This document shows positions 16,587-27,545 of a stretch of 64,000 nt of DNA, piece by piece. The stretch's first letter is position 1. Each line of letters opens with the position of its first letter. A program made the translations under genes and the position numbers. Below the pieces are notes generated by a model that was given only the letters and a program-made list of their open reading frames with translations, searched no databases and was not told the origin of the DNA. This stretch comes from an uncultured Prevotella sp. Lineage in GTDB: Bacteria > Bacteroidota > Bacteroidia > Bacteroidales > Bacteroidaceae. The stretch spans positions 62,001 through 126,000 of the forward strand of contig CALUFM010000003.1 of the NCBI GenBank assembly GCA_944319935.1, written 5' to 3'.

Positions 16587-18764
16587 ATGAAAAAAGCTAT
16601 ATTCGCGCTCATCGCCGTTGCGGCGTGGGCGCAGGGCACGTATGCCCAAAACACGCTTAAGGCTACCATAAAAGAGGCCGAGGGCGGCGAGACATTAATC
16701 GGAGTGACGGCTAAGGTGGAGGGGACGGACATAACTGCCGTCTCTGACGCTGACGGTAACATGACAATAGAGGGCATACCCGACGGCGAACGCAGCATCA
16801 CCTTCAGCTACATTGGTTACGAGGACAAGACCGAGAAGCTGACATTCCCCCTCACGTCGGACGCCACGCTTACCGTAACCATGTGCGAAGACGAGGAGGA
16901 ACTTGGTGAAATCGTGGTGCAGACGACACGCGGGACGCGCACCATTGAGAATGTACCTACGCGCATAGAGTTCATTTCAGGCGAGGAACTTGACGAGAAG
17001 GCGAGCATGAAGCCGGGCGACATACGTATGCTGTTGAGCGAAAGCACCGGCATAGCCACGCAACAGACGTCGGCCATATCGGGCAACGCGGCAATACGCA
17101 TACAGGGTCTTGACGGTCGTTATACGCAGATTTTGAAGGACGGCTTCCCCACGTTCGCAGGCGCGGCAAGCGGCTTGGGGCTGTTGCAGACGCCGCCGCT
17201 CGACCTGAAACAGGTGGAGATAATCAAAGGCTCGTCGTCAACTCTTTACGGCGGGGGCGCGATAGCGGGTCTCGTCAACCTAATATCAAAGACCCCCGGA
17301 GAAAAACGTGAGCTGAGCTTCCTGCTCAACGGCACGTCAGGCAAGGGCCTTGACGCAAGCGCTTTCTACAGTCAAAGGTTCGGCAAGGTGGGCACTACGA
17401 TGCTGTTCTCTTACAACCGCAACTGGGCCTACGACCCGTCAGACACGGGCTTCACGGCCATACCGGAGTTCGACCGCTTCACATTCAACCCCAAGCTCTT
17501 CCTGTATTTCTCAGAAAAGACCGACCTTAACGTGAGCCTGAACACCATGTTCGAGAGGCGCACGGGCGGCGACATAAAATATGTGGAAGGCCACGGCGAC
17601 GACATTCACTCTTACTTTGAGCGCAACGAGACGCAACGCCACTCGCTGCAAGCTGCGCTGACACACAGGTTTGGCGCCGGTGACAGGCTCGTGGTGAAGG
17701 CCAGCGGCACGTATTACGACAGGAAGATAACCGTGCCCGGATACACCTTCGACGGCAACCATCTGTCAACGTTCGCCGAGGCGTCGTTTGCACACACGGC
17801 GGAGCGTAACGAGTGGGTGGCCGGGCTGAACCTCTGGACTGACGACTTCAACGAGAAAAGCCACGACGCCACAGGCAAGCGCGACTATGCGCAGACCGTA
17901 GCCGGCGGCTTCGTCCAGGACACATGGGCCGCCGCCAAGTGGCTCGACGTTGAGGCGGGGCTGCGCGCCGATTACGTCTTTGATTACGGCTGGGCCGTGC
18001 TGCCGCGCCTCTCGGCCCTGTTCAAGGCCGGCGGCGGACTGTCGTCGCGCATCGGCGGAGGTTTCGGCTATAAGGCTCCGACCATCTTCACCGAGGACAC
18101 CGAGAGGATGCAATACCGCAACGTGATGCCCATTGACGAGAGCACCAACAAGCTGGAGCGCAGCTACGGGGCCAACTGGGACATCAATTATGTCACCTCG
18201 CTGTTCGGTGACGAAGTGTCGTTTGCCATAAACCAGCTGTTCTTCTATACTTACATAGACAATCCGCTGCTGATGAAATCAGCCGGCAACGGCCTCTTCC
18301 GCATGGAAAACATAGGCGGGCACATCGACACCAAGGGCACAGAAACCAACGTGAAGCTCGGCTACAAGGACTTCCACCTGTTTCTCGGCTACACATTCAC
18401 CGACGCCCGCACCCACGACGGCGGCCGGCCTCACCGCAACTACCTGACGCCCCGCCACAGGGTGAACGCCATCTTGATGTACGAGGTTGAGGACAAATGG
18501 CGCGTAGGCCTTGAGTCTTATTATTACAGCAAGCAGGAACTTAGCGACGGCCGCGAGGGCAAACCTTACACCATGTTCGGCCTGATGGTGGAGAAAATCT
18601 GGGAACGCTTCTCCGTGTTCGCCAACTTCGAGAATTTCACCGACCGCCGTCAGACGCGCTTCGACACCATCTATAACGGCACTGTCACCAACCCGGAGTT
18701 TCGCGACATCTACGCCCCGCTCGAGGGCTTCGTGTTCAACGCCGGGGTGAAGCTGCGCTTGTGA
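16587..18764 (+). CDS. TonB-dependent receptor with carboxypeptidase-regulatory-like domain
   Basis: This 725-residue outer-membrane receptor imports a scarce ligand using TonB energy. A signal peptide (MKKAIFALIAVAAWAQGTYA) is followed by a CarboxypepD-reg-like domain (residues about 22-100, with ETLIGVTAKVEGTD and SFSYIGYED). Next comes a plug domain with a possible TonB box (GEIVVQTTRG) and the plug motifs IRIQGLDGRYTQILKDG and VEIIKGSSSTLYGGGAIAG. A 22-strand barrel ends in FVFNAGVKLRL, with a terminal aromatic-rich strand. There is no partner SusD, so a siderophore, metal or cobalamin substrate is more likely than a glycan. The frame is open further upstream, but the signal peptide fixes the start. 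The preceding DUF6660-like gene suggests metal. Confidence 0.9.
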   Translation: MKKAIFALIAVAAWAQGTYAQNTLKATIKEAEGGETLIGVTAKVEGTDITAVSDADGNMTIEGIPDGERSITFSYIGYEDKTEKLTFPLTSDATLTVTMCEDEEELGEIVVQTTRGTRTIENVPTRIEFISGEELDEKASMKPGDIRMLLSESTGIATQQTSAISGNAAIRIQGLDGRYTQILKDGFPTFAGAASGLGLLQTPPLDLKQVEIIKGSSSTLYGGGAIAGLVNLISKTPGEKRELSFLLNGTSGKGLDASAFYSQRFGKVGTTMLFSYNRNWAYDPSDTGFTAIPEFDRFTFNPKLFLYFSEKTDLNVSLNTMFERRTGGDIKYVEGHGDDIHSYFERNETQRHSLQAALTHRFGAGDRLVVKASGTYYDRKITVPGYTFDGNHLSTFAEASFAHTAERNEWVAGLNLWTDDFNEKSHDATGKRDYAQTVAGGFVQDTWAAAKWLDVEAGLRADYVFDYGWAVLPRLSALFKAGGGLSSRIGGGFGYKAPTIFTEDTERMQYRNVMPIDESTNKLERSYGANWDINYVTSLFGDEVSFAINQLFFYTYIDNPLLMKSAGNGLFRMENIGGHIDTKGTETNVKLGYKDFHLFLGYTFTDARTHDGGRPHRNYLTPRHRVNAILMYEVEDKWRVGLESYYYSKQELSDGREGKPYTMFGLMVEKIWERFSVFANFENFTDRRQTRFDTIYNGTVTNPEFRDIYAPLEGFVFNAGVKLRL

Positions 18765-18865
18765 TAAAAGGGAACATCTGCAGGAATGGCCATAAAGAAT
18801 AATGAAGAAAGATGCAGTCCTATGATAGTCAAGCTCTCATGTCTTCATGTGGAGGTCTTAAAGAA

Positions 18866-18935
18866 TGGCACGTTATTTGTCAGTAAGGCATGAAAACGCT
18901 GGACAACTTGCGACAAAATGTCAGATGCCGTGGCA
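18866..18935 (+). promoter_or_regulatory. Possible dnaK upstream regulatory region (palindromes and a sigma-54-like box)
   Basis: In the 318-bp gap before dnaK lie TGGCACG-N4-TTGT (18866-18880), close to the sigma-54 pattern but with T in place of C at -12; the palindrome GACAAAATGTC (18912-18922); and TGCCGTGGCA (18926-18935). No standard TAnnTTTG box is obvious. A heat-shock or stress regulatory role is a guess. Confidence 0.25.
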
Positions 18936-19082
18936 CTTCTTCACGTTTGGCATACGTTTTGTTCAATAATATGTGACGACAAGTGCGGCCTTATGGGTGT
19001 GGATGCCGATAGGTCTTACATCCCTTAAGATTAAAGAACCGCGCAATGTCAAAACAAGAAAATAATAAAAAACGAAATAATT

Positions 19083-21011
<1,929 letters not shown>

Positions 21012-21042
21012 GTATCGGTAAACAACGATAACCAACGATAGT

Positions 21043-21085
21043 AAAACAGGGTGTAACTCAATGAGTTGCACCCTGTTTTGTTTTT
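21043..21085 (+). terminator. Terminator of dnaK
   Basis: A 17-bp stem (AAAACAGGGTGTAACTC / GAGTTGCACCCTGTTTT, with one mismatch) and loop AAT are followed by TTTTGTTTTT. Confidence 0.92.
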
Positions 21086-21127
21086 AACACTTTCTGATGG
21101 ATTTGCTTGTTTCTCGGATTTTATTGT

Positions 21128-21140
21128 ATATTTGTACCAT
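21128..21140. other. Candidate attachment site, left (ATATTTGTACCAT)
   Basis: This 13-nt sequence recurs in direct orientation at 42640-42652. It lies 43 bp after the dnaK terminator and 78 bp before the first element gene, and it is followed by a half-repeat, ATTTGTGCC. Confidence 0.5.
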
Positions 21141-21218
21141 ATTTGTGCCGCGATAAAAAAGTAGGAAATATGCGACAAAATATAAATAGGCTAATATAAA
21201 CAGATAATTATCAGCATT

Positions 21219-21779
21219 ATGCCAGCAGCGAAGTTTGAAATAAAGCGTAAGTGCAAAGTCTGTGGTCAGGAGTTTATTGCCAAGACCATAGAATCAAGGT
21301 ATTGCTCGAAACGGTGTTCTAACATTGCGTATAAGCGTAGGAAAGACGAGGAGAAACGAAACCAACGATTGGATGAGATAGTGAAGAGCATCCCGAAACA
21401 CCAAGATTATATTAAGGTGTCGGAAGCCTATGCCCTGTTCGGCATCAGCAAAGATACGCTGTATCGTCTGATACATAAAGGCACTATCTCACATATAAAC
21501 CTTGGCACGAACCAGATTCGTGTGAGTAAAGAAGAACTGCTGAAACTCTATCCGCTACGTAAGAAAGCTCTGGCAAAACCAAAGCCTGTTGCTAAACTAT
21601 ATAGCTTGGAGCCTAAAGACTGTTATACTATCGGCGAAATATCCAAGAAGTTTCATTTAGAAGACAGTACAGTCTACCTGCATATTCGCAAATATTCTAT
21701 CCCAACCCGACAGATAGGCAACTTTGTTTATGTACCTAAGAAAGAAATTGATAACCTATATAAAGGAATGAAGCAATGA
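21219..21779 (+). CDS. Zinc-ribbon / double helix-turn-helix protein, probable excisionase or integrase partner
   Basis: The 186-residue protein starts with a Cys4-type finger (CKVCGQEF and RYCSKRCSNIAYKRR, residues 12-41). Two MerR/HTH_17-type DNA-binding segments follow: YIKVSEAYALFGISKDTLYRLIHKG (residues about 67-91, quoted in part) and YTIGEISKKFHLEDSTVYLHI near residue 140. Its stop overlaps the integrase start by 4 bp (ATGA), so the two are translationally coupled. This gene pair is typical of Bacteroides mobilizable elements, where the small protein assists excision. That role is inferred. Confidence 0.75.
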   Translation: MPAAKFEIKRKCKVCGQEFIAKTIESRYCSKRCSNIAYKRRKDEEKRNQRLDEIVKSIPKHQDYIKVSEAYALFGISKDTLYRLIHKGTISHINLGTNQIRVSKEELLKLYPLRKKALAKPKPVAKLYSLEPKDCYTIGEISKKFHLEDSTVYLHIRKYSIPTRQIGNFVYVPKKEIDNLYKGMKQ

Positions 21780-23032
21780 AGAAAGCGTTGGCCAATACAC
21801 GAGTTTCGGTAAAACTCCGCAAGTCGGAATACCGTGAGGAATGGTACCTGTATGTTGAAGCCTATCCGGTTTTTCAAGCGGACAAACCCACTCCCCAAAG
21901 AGTGCGTGAATATCTGAACCGTACTATCACCACTCCCATTTGGGATAAGTCGCGGAATGCCCGAACCGACAAGGATGGCAAGACAACTTATAAACCTAAG
22001 CGTGATTTGAACGGTATCATCCAATGCAAATCACAGTTAGATCAAGAATCGTGTATCTATGCCGATAAGGTGAGAAGCCTGCGACAGAAGGAATATGATA
22101 ATGCTTCTTTATATTCTGAAACAGATGCAGAACAAGCAGAACAGTTAGAGCGTTCCCGTTGCAGTTTCATTGAATACTTTGACCATGTGCAGCGCACCCG
22201 TCATGCGCACAGTTCTGATTCTATCATCGCCAACTGGAACCGTGTATATGAACTGCTGAAGATTTATTCAAAAGGCAATGCCATTCCTTTTTCGCATATA
22301 GACTTAAAGTTTGTAGAATCGTTCCGGCAATTTATTCTCAACGCACCACAAGGTGGAACAAAGAATGGTACTCTCTCTCAAAACACGGCATCCACTTATT
22401 TCTCAATATTCAAGGCTGCATTGAAGCAGGCTTTTATTGATGGCTATCTGACTGTTGATATTGGGGCAAAGGTCAAGGGCATTCAAGGGCGAGAAAGCCG
22501 TAGGGAATATTTGACAGTAGATGAGCTAAACCGTTTGGCGCAAACTCCATGTGACCCTTTGTTGAAACGTGCTTCATTATTTTCTGCATTGACAGGACTT
22601 CGCCATTGCGACATACAAAAATTGAAGTGGTCAGAGATTGAAGAATTTAATGGCGGTTACCGCTTGAACTTTACCCAACAAAAGACCAAAGGTGTTGAAT
22701 ATATGCCCATATCCGAACAGGCATACCAGCTTTGCGGTGAAAGAAAGGATGGCGAACAATTGGTTTTTGCAGGACTGCCTGACCCGTCTTGGATTAACCG
22801 CCCAATTAAGAAATGGGTTGCTGAAGCAGGAATAACGAAGCACATCACCTACCATTGCTTCAGACACTCGTATGCGACCCTGCAACTAGCTGGTGGTACA
22901 GACATTTATACAGTCAGTAAAATGCTTGGTCATACTAATGTGCGCACCACTCAAATTTATGCCAAAGTCGTTGATGCGAAGAAAGAAGAAGCAACCAAAA
23001 CTATTAAGTTGGATTTGCCGAGCCAACAATAA
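21776..23032 (+). CDS. int: Tyrosine site-specific integrase
   Basis: The 418-residue recombinase would integrate and excise the element. An N-terminal arm-binding domain (residues about 1-95, beginning VSVKLRKSEYREEWYLYVEA) is followed by a SAM-like core-binding domain (about 110-215). The catalytic domain has Arg in TGLRHCDIQKL, His-x-x-Arg in HCFRHSYATLQLAGG, His in GHTNVRTTQ and the nucleophile Tyr in QIYAKV. Its location at the extreme left of the element, next to a candidate att repeat, fits an integrase. It is distinct from the shorter 267-residue recombinase at 31258. Confidence 0.93.
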   Translation: MKKALANTRVSVKLRKSEYREEWYLYVEAYPVFQADKPTPQRVREYLNRTITTPIWDKSRNARTDKDGKTTYKPKRDLNGIIQCKSQLDQESCIYADKVRSLRQKEYDNASLYSETDAEQAEQLERSRCSFIEYFDHVQRTRHAHSSDSIIANWNRVYELLKIYSKGNAIPFSHIDLKFVESFRQFILNAPQGGTKNGTLSQNTASTYFSIFKAALKQAFIDGYLTVDIGAKVKGIQGRESRREYLTVDELNRLAQTPCDPLLKRASLFSALTGLRHCDIQKLKWSEIEEFNGGYRLNFTQQKTKGVEYMPISEQAYQLCGERKDGEQLVFAGLPDPSWINRPIKKWVAEAGITKHITYHCFRHSYATLQLAGGTDIYTVSKMLGHTNVRTTQIYAKVVDAKKEEATKTIKLDLPSQQ

Positions 23033-23058
23033 ATTCTATTCCATACCTATTATTACAT

Positions 23059-23091
23059 AAGCCATCTGCATTTGTACTTGGATGGCTTTTT
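23059..23091 (+). terminator. Terminator of the integrase transcript
   Basis: The stem AAGCCATC / GATGGCTT with a 14-nt loop is followed by a T-run, 27 bp after the integrase stop. The remainder of the gap to 23324 shows no gene. Confidence 0.8.
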
Positions 23092-23324
23092 ATATCTGCC
23101 AATTTTTATATTCACGACTATATGACACGATGATGATTTCCTTATGGAAAGAGGCATAAGCGAAAAAATCTAATAATGGGATTTGTTATTATAGATATTG
23201 ATAATCAGTGCATTTCGATTATGATTCTTATGAACCCATGATGTTTCTTTATGTGGCATTTACCACCCATAAATCAGTATTACTATTTGCCTTTACTTTG
23301 CGGCAAAAATCAACTGATAACGAT

Positions 23325-23684
23325 ATGGACGACAAGAACATTACATTTGAAGATTTGCCCAAGGCAATGTCATGGATGATAGACAAGCTGAATAAACTTG
23401 ATTCCAAATTAGACGGTCTGAATAGTGTTCCACAAGCACAATCTGCAGACCAGTGGATGAACCTTAAAGAGCTATGTGAATATCTGCCCAGCCATCCGGC
23501 GGAACAAACCGTTTACGGGTGGACGAGCTGTCATCAAATTCCATACCATAAGAGAGGCAAACGTATCATGTTTCTCAAATCAGAGATTGACGCATGGCTT
23601 CATGACGGTAAGCGGAAATCACAGAAAGAATTGGCTGACGAAGCGGCTCAATTCATCAAATCTAAACGAAACAGGCCGTTCTAA
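23325..23684 (+). CDS. Helix-turn-helix (HTH_17, excisionase-like) protein
   Basis: The 119-residue protein has an N-terminal helical region (WMIDKLNKLDSKLDGLN) and a C-terminal excisionase-type DNA-binding domain: WMNLKELCEYLPSHPAEQTV...IPYHKRGKRIMFLKSEIDAWL. It starts at the ATG in the MDDKNITFEDL context; the longer upstream frame has no supporting features. Its last base overlaps the start of the DUF3987-type gene, so the two form an operon. It probably binds element DNA in excision or replication control. Confidence 0.72.
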   Translation: MDDKNITFEDLPKAMSWMIDKLNKLDSKLDGLNSVPQAQSADQWMNLKELCEYLPSHPAEQTVYGWTSCHQIPYHKRGKRIMFLKSEIDAWLHDGKRKSQKELADEAAQFIKSKRNRPF

Positions 23685-25055
23685 TGGAACCGCTCGAATT
23701 GTGCAACAGCATCAGAATGGAGTTTGAAGGTGTTACTGGAAGCAAAATACCTTTGGACGCATTTCCTGACAAGTTGCAGGACATGGTTCTGGCATTGTCA
23801 CGTCGAGAGAACTATTCCTTAGAATACACGATGGCTTCTCTTCTGGCTGCTGCATCAACGGCCATTGGCAATGCCGTCAACATCCGCATTCGTGGCGGTT
23901 GGATTAGCAGCCCTATCTTATACATGATTTTGGTCGGACGGCCTGGCATGGGGAAAACGCCACCGTTGGATTTTGCTTTTCGTCCTATACGGAAGCGAGA
24001 TGCCAAGACCATAAAACAATTCAAGGCAGATATGGAATATTACGATTCAATACTTGAAAGTCAGAAAGGCAAGAAAGACGAGAGACCACCATTGCCGCCT
24101 AAGCCAATTTTAAAACGGACCATCATTTCGGACTTTACTCCTGAAGCTCTTATACGTGCGCTTGACGATAATCCGAGAGGAGTAGCCGTATATGTGGATG
24201 AAATAATGGGAATGTTCAATGCCGTGAACCAATACAGCAAAGGACAACTGATAGAGCAACTGCTGACTGCCTTCAGCGGCAAACCACTCGATGTGTCAAG
24301 ATGCAGTATGCCGATACCCATCCATATTGAACGGCCATTTATAAACATAGTCGGCACTATGCAGACCACCCGTGTACATGAATTGGTGGATAAAGGCTAC
24401 AAGGACAACGGTTTGTTGGATAGAATCATATTCGTCTATCCTTCATCACAGGAAATACCTGATTGGCAAATGGATGAAGATTCCGCATCCTCATCATTTG
24501 AAAAATATTCTGCCTTGTGGGAGGATATAATTAACCGTATTTGCGAGATTAGTTTCATATCGGATGAGAATAATGATTGTACTTTACAGAACGTACTGAA
24601 CTTTTCCACAGAGGCTGGTGCTTATTTCACAAACTGGCGCAATGAATTAATCCACAAGGTAAATCAAAGATGATGGTTTGGTGGATAGTCGGATAATGAA
24701 AACACCAATAATTGCAGCCCGTCTGGCTTTAGTATTCCAAATACTCCGATGGGCTTGTGGCGAGATTCATAAGGATTTTGTGGATATTGACTCTACGAAA
24801 TCGGCAATCAGGCTGACTTCCTATTTTGAGGATTGCTACTCCAACATTCAGAGATTTATGATTATGGAAAGTATTGAGCCACAAAAGAAAGGATTGCTTG
24901 ACCTCGTGCCGTCACTGTTCACCACAGCCGAGGCTGTCCAGGCTGGAAAAGAAGTCGGAATGTCGGAAAGGGCTGTGATGTATGTGTTGAACGACCTTGC
25001 CGCCAAAAAGGTAATTAGGAAAGTCAAAAGAGGCGAATATGAGAAACTTCAATAA
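23684..25055 (+). pseudogene. DUF3987-type mobile-element protein, split by a frameshift
   Basis: The first frame (329 residues, stop at 24671-24673) carries a P-loop (VGRPGMGKTPPLDFAF) and a Walker-B-like YVDEIMGMF, as in the DUF3987 ATPase/primase-associated family of Bacteroides elements. The second frame, from about 24671 to 25055, continues the same domain (DSRIMKTPIIAARLALVFQI) with a C-terminal winged-helix tail. At 24670 the frame shifts: VNQ would run straight into DDGLVDSRIMK if two bases were restored. The gene is therefore broken, the sequence has an indel error, or a frameshift is used; a real mutation or error is most likely. Confidence 0.75.
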
Positions 25056-25070
25056 TCCACATTGTTTGCA

Positions 25071-25152
25071 CCTTGCAGTATTTGCAGTTTGCAGTTTCGG
25101 CACCGATATTTCTGCAAAACTGCAATAACTGCAAACTGCACGGACTGCATTT
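25071..25152. repeat. Cluster of TTTGCAG / CTGCAAA iterons
   Basis: Three TTTGCAG/TTGCAG words (TTGCAG, TTTGCAG, TTTGCAG) are followed by CTGCAAA, CTGCAAT, CTGCAAA and CTGCA in opposite orientation, around a short centre. Together they make an interrupted inverted array directly upstream of the primase-like gene. It could be a binding site for an element replication or regulatory protein. Confidence 0.55.
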
Positions 25153-25166
25153 ATAAATGTAAGGCT

Positions 25167-26173
25167 ATGACTGAATATAGATTTACACTTCAGAAATACA
25201 AACGAGGCTCGAAGTTGACTTGTCCAAAATGCGGAAGGAAGCAGTGCTTTGTCAAGTACATTGATACAGAGGGGCAAATCATATTTCCTGATTATGTAGG
25301 TCGGTGCGACCACGAACATTCATGTCAATACCATTACAAGCCATCGGACTATTTCAAAGATAATCCTATTATATTGGAGGAAAGGAAGCCGTGGAAACCA
25401 CAGGCAAAAGTTATACAACCAAAATCCACAGACTACATTGACAGCAACTTCATGCGCCGTTCACTTACCAACTATGAAAAGAATCCCTTATTCTCTTTCT
25501 TTACGGGGATGTTTGGCAAAAAAGAAGCCTCTCGGCTGTTCCAATTATACCATGTCGGGACATCCAAGAAATGGGGAGGTTCCACAGTGTTCTGGCAGAT
25601 TGACCGACAAGGAAGAGTGCGGGCTGGAAAATTATGCTGTATAATCCGGTGACAGGACATCGGGTGAAAGAACCGAGAAGCTATGTGAGTTGGGTGCATA
25701 CGGAGTTGGGACTTGAGCACTTCAACATGAAGCAATGTTTGTTCGGAGAACATCTATTAGCTGACTATCCAGTAAAAGCGGTTGCTATTGTTGAAAGTGA
25801 GAAATCCGCTTTGATTGCCACCCACTTCATGCCTGATTTTGTATGGCTGGCCACCGGAGGAATACACGGCTGTTTTAAGGCTGACACCGTTAGTGTATTG
25901 AAAGGCCGTGCAGTTATGCTATGCCCAGACTTGGGTGCAAAAAACGTTTGGCAGGAGAAAGCTCATCTGCTTTCTTCCATCTGTTCAAAAGTTGTTTTCA
26001 GTGAAATATTGGAGCGGTGCGCAACAGACGAACAAAAGGGAAAAGGTTTGGATATAGCCGACTTCCTGCTGATGACCGAGACCCCCACAATGACACTTCA
26101 AAAGATGATAAAGAGGTGTCCGAGTTTGCAAATGCTCATTGACCAATTTCAGTTAGAATTAGTTGAACAATAA
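25167..26173 (+). pseudogene. DUF6371-like (zinc-finger / TOPRIM primase-type) protein, split by a frameshift
   Basis: The first part (25167-25652) begins MTEYRFTLQKYKRG and has a zinc-binding motif (CPKCGRKQCF ... CDHEHSC) like a primase finger. The second part (about 25634-26173) continues with KAVAIVESEKSALIATHF and VMLCPDLGAKNVWQEKA, resembling TOPRIM Glu and Asp motifs. The frames join if one A is restored in GGAAAATT at about 25627-25634, giving RAGKIMLYNPVTG. Whether this is a real mutation or a homopolymer sequencing error cannot be told. It is probably involved in element replication. Confidence 0.72.
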
Positions 26174-26185
26174 ATAGAGTTGAAG

Positions 26186-26737
26186 ATGAAAAAAGACGTT
26201 TATTATTGTATAGTGCTTTCCAGTAGCCAGCTTGATTTTCTGGCAGGAAGTAAATATGGTATCGACCGTATGAAAGTATTGAAATGCCTTATTGACGCTG
26301 CTGTTATTAAGGAAACGAAATACGAGAAGAAAGGCTTTACCATAACGCTACACATCGGGCAAGCTGCCCTTTCGGAAGTGGAATTGGCCACCCATTTAGG
26401 CTATGACAAGAAAACCGTTTCAAGGTTGCTTGACAAGATGGCGTGGTTGGGTATTGTTACATCCGAACAGACCAACCGCACGAGCATACACACCATTCAT
26501 TGTGTGTCGGCGTGGTATGCGGACAATCAGAAGATACTCAACCCGTATTATGTGAGTATGAAAGAGCGGTACAATCATTCCTGTGAGATTAAGGATGATT
26601 GTGGCGGGAACGATATTGCTACCGATGTGTCAAATGCTGAAAATATAAAGTCGGACACCTCCGTCTGTTGCGACAGAGGACAGCCTCCTTCATCCCTTAT
26701 TTCGGCCGATAACGTTCAAGGTAAAAATGAATCGTAA
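26186..26737 (+). CDS. Winged-helix DNA-binding protein of the mobile element
   Basis: The 183-residue protein has a MarR/HTH-like core (ALSEVELATHLGYDKKTVSRLLDKMAWLGIV, residues about 63-93) and a polar, Asp/Ser-rich C-terminal tail. It starts at the ATG 12 bp after the primase-like gene; a TTG slightly upstream is less likely. Proteins of this kind recur between the replication and mobilization modules of Bacteroides mobilizable elements. A regulatory or initiator role is inferred from position only. Confidence 0.6.
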   Translation: MKKDVYYCIVLSSSQLDFLAGSKYGIDRMKVLKCLIDAAVIKETKYEKKGFTITLHIGQAALSEVELATHLGYDKKTVSRLLDKMAWLGIVTSEQTNRTSIHTIHCVSAWYADNQKILNPYYVSMKERYNHSCEIKDDCGGNDIATDVSNAENIKSDTSVCCDRGQPPSSLISADNVQGKNES

Positions 26738-27140
26738 AACATAGTGAAATCGATACCGTTGCAATATGCCGTGTATTGGCTTTCAAAAGACGGCTTCTTG
26801 CATTGCGAAACGTGGCCTTTCACGCTTCAATTCATGGTCTTTTGGAAAAGCATTAGTTTGTGTCGGGGGTTGGGCCTATCTGTGATGCGATTTAGAGTCG
26901 CCTTTTTACGGATAAAATGTAGCGGAGTACGTTTGTTTTAGACAGTTATAAGGACTCAAGACAAATCGCCCATTCTGTGAGTTGTGGCCTATCCGACGTT
27001 CGTGTCTGCTCTGTTACAAGAATTGCCTATGTCGCACAAAAACGCTTCACGTTTCCATGCCACATAAGCTACTACTGCCGCTCGCAAGCTCGCAACGGGC
27101 TGACCAATTTTAATCTGTTGTACCACCTTATATATTAGAC
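26738..27140. other. 403-bp gap before the mobilization genes: candidate oriT region
   Basis: No gene was found. The left part (26758-26846) contains GGCCTTT/CCGT units of the dispersed intergenic repeat. The right part has short repeats such as GCTCGCAAGCTCGCAACGGG (27077-27096). Its position immediately upstream of mobC and the relaxase makes it the best place for an origin of transfer, but no nic consensus could be confirmed. Confidence 0.35.
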
Positions 27141-27533
27141 ATGACATCGACAAACGAAGACGAAAAGAAAAACGGAAACGAGAAAAAAGTTATAAGACGT
27201 ACCCGACGTTTGGAAGCTCGGGTAACGGATAACGAGTATGCAAAGGCTGCAGAACTTGCCGAAACCTGTGGTCTGACATTGAGCGACTACATCCGCAAAT
27301 GCGCTTTGGGGCAGCGACCGAGACGGCGGCTGACTGAAAAGGAAGTGGAAGCACTGTGCAGCCTGTCCGATGCACGGGGCGACCTCATGCGCATAGCCGC
27401 TGCCGTCAAGTCTATACAGGGCAGCAAGCGGGCGCAATACTTTGCAGATACTCGTTTCGTAGAACAATGGATGCGTGCTGCCGTTCCTCTTATAGCCCGT
27501 TGGAATGATATACAGGAATACATCACCCAATAA
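27141..27533 (+). CDS. mobC: MobC-type relaxosome accessory protein (ribbon-helix-helix)
   Basis: The 130-residue basic protein has an N-terminal ribbon-helix-helix domain (RLEARVTDNEYAKAAELAE ... LTLSDYIRKCAL), as in MobC/MbpC proteins that bind oriT and help the relaxase open the strands. It ends 12 bp before the relaxase gene, so the two are co-transcribed. Confidence 0.82.
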   Translation: MTSTNEDEKKNGNEKKVIRRTRRLEARVTDNEYAKAAELAETCGLTLSDYIRKCALGQRPRRRLTEKEVEALCSLSDARGDLMRIAAAVKSIQGSKRAQYFADTRFVEQWMRAAVPLIARWNDIQEYITQ

Positions 27534-27545
27534 ATACCCAGTCAA

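Noticed and set aside
26744..26941. A 65-codon frame in the gap before mobC
   Set aside because: It lies in the dispersed repeat and candidate oriT region and has no recognisable features.
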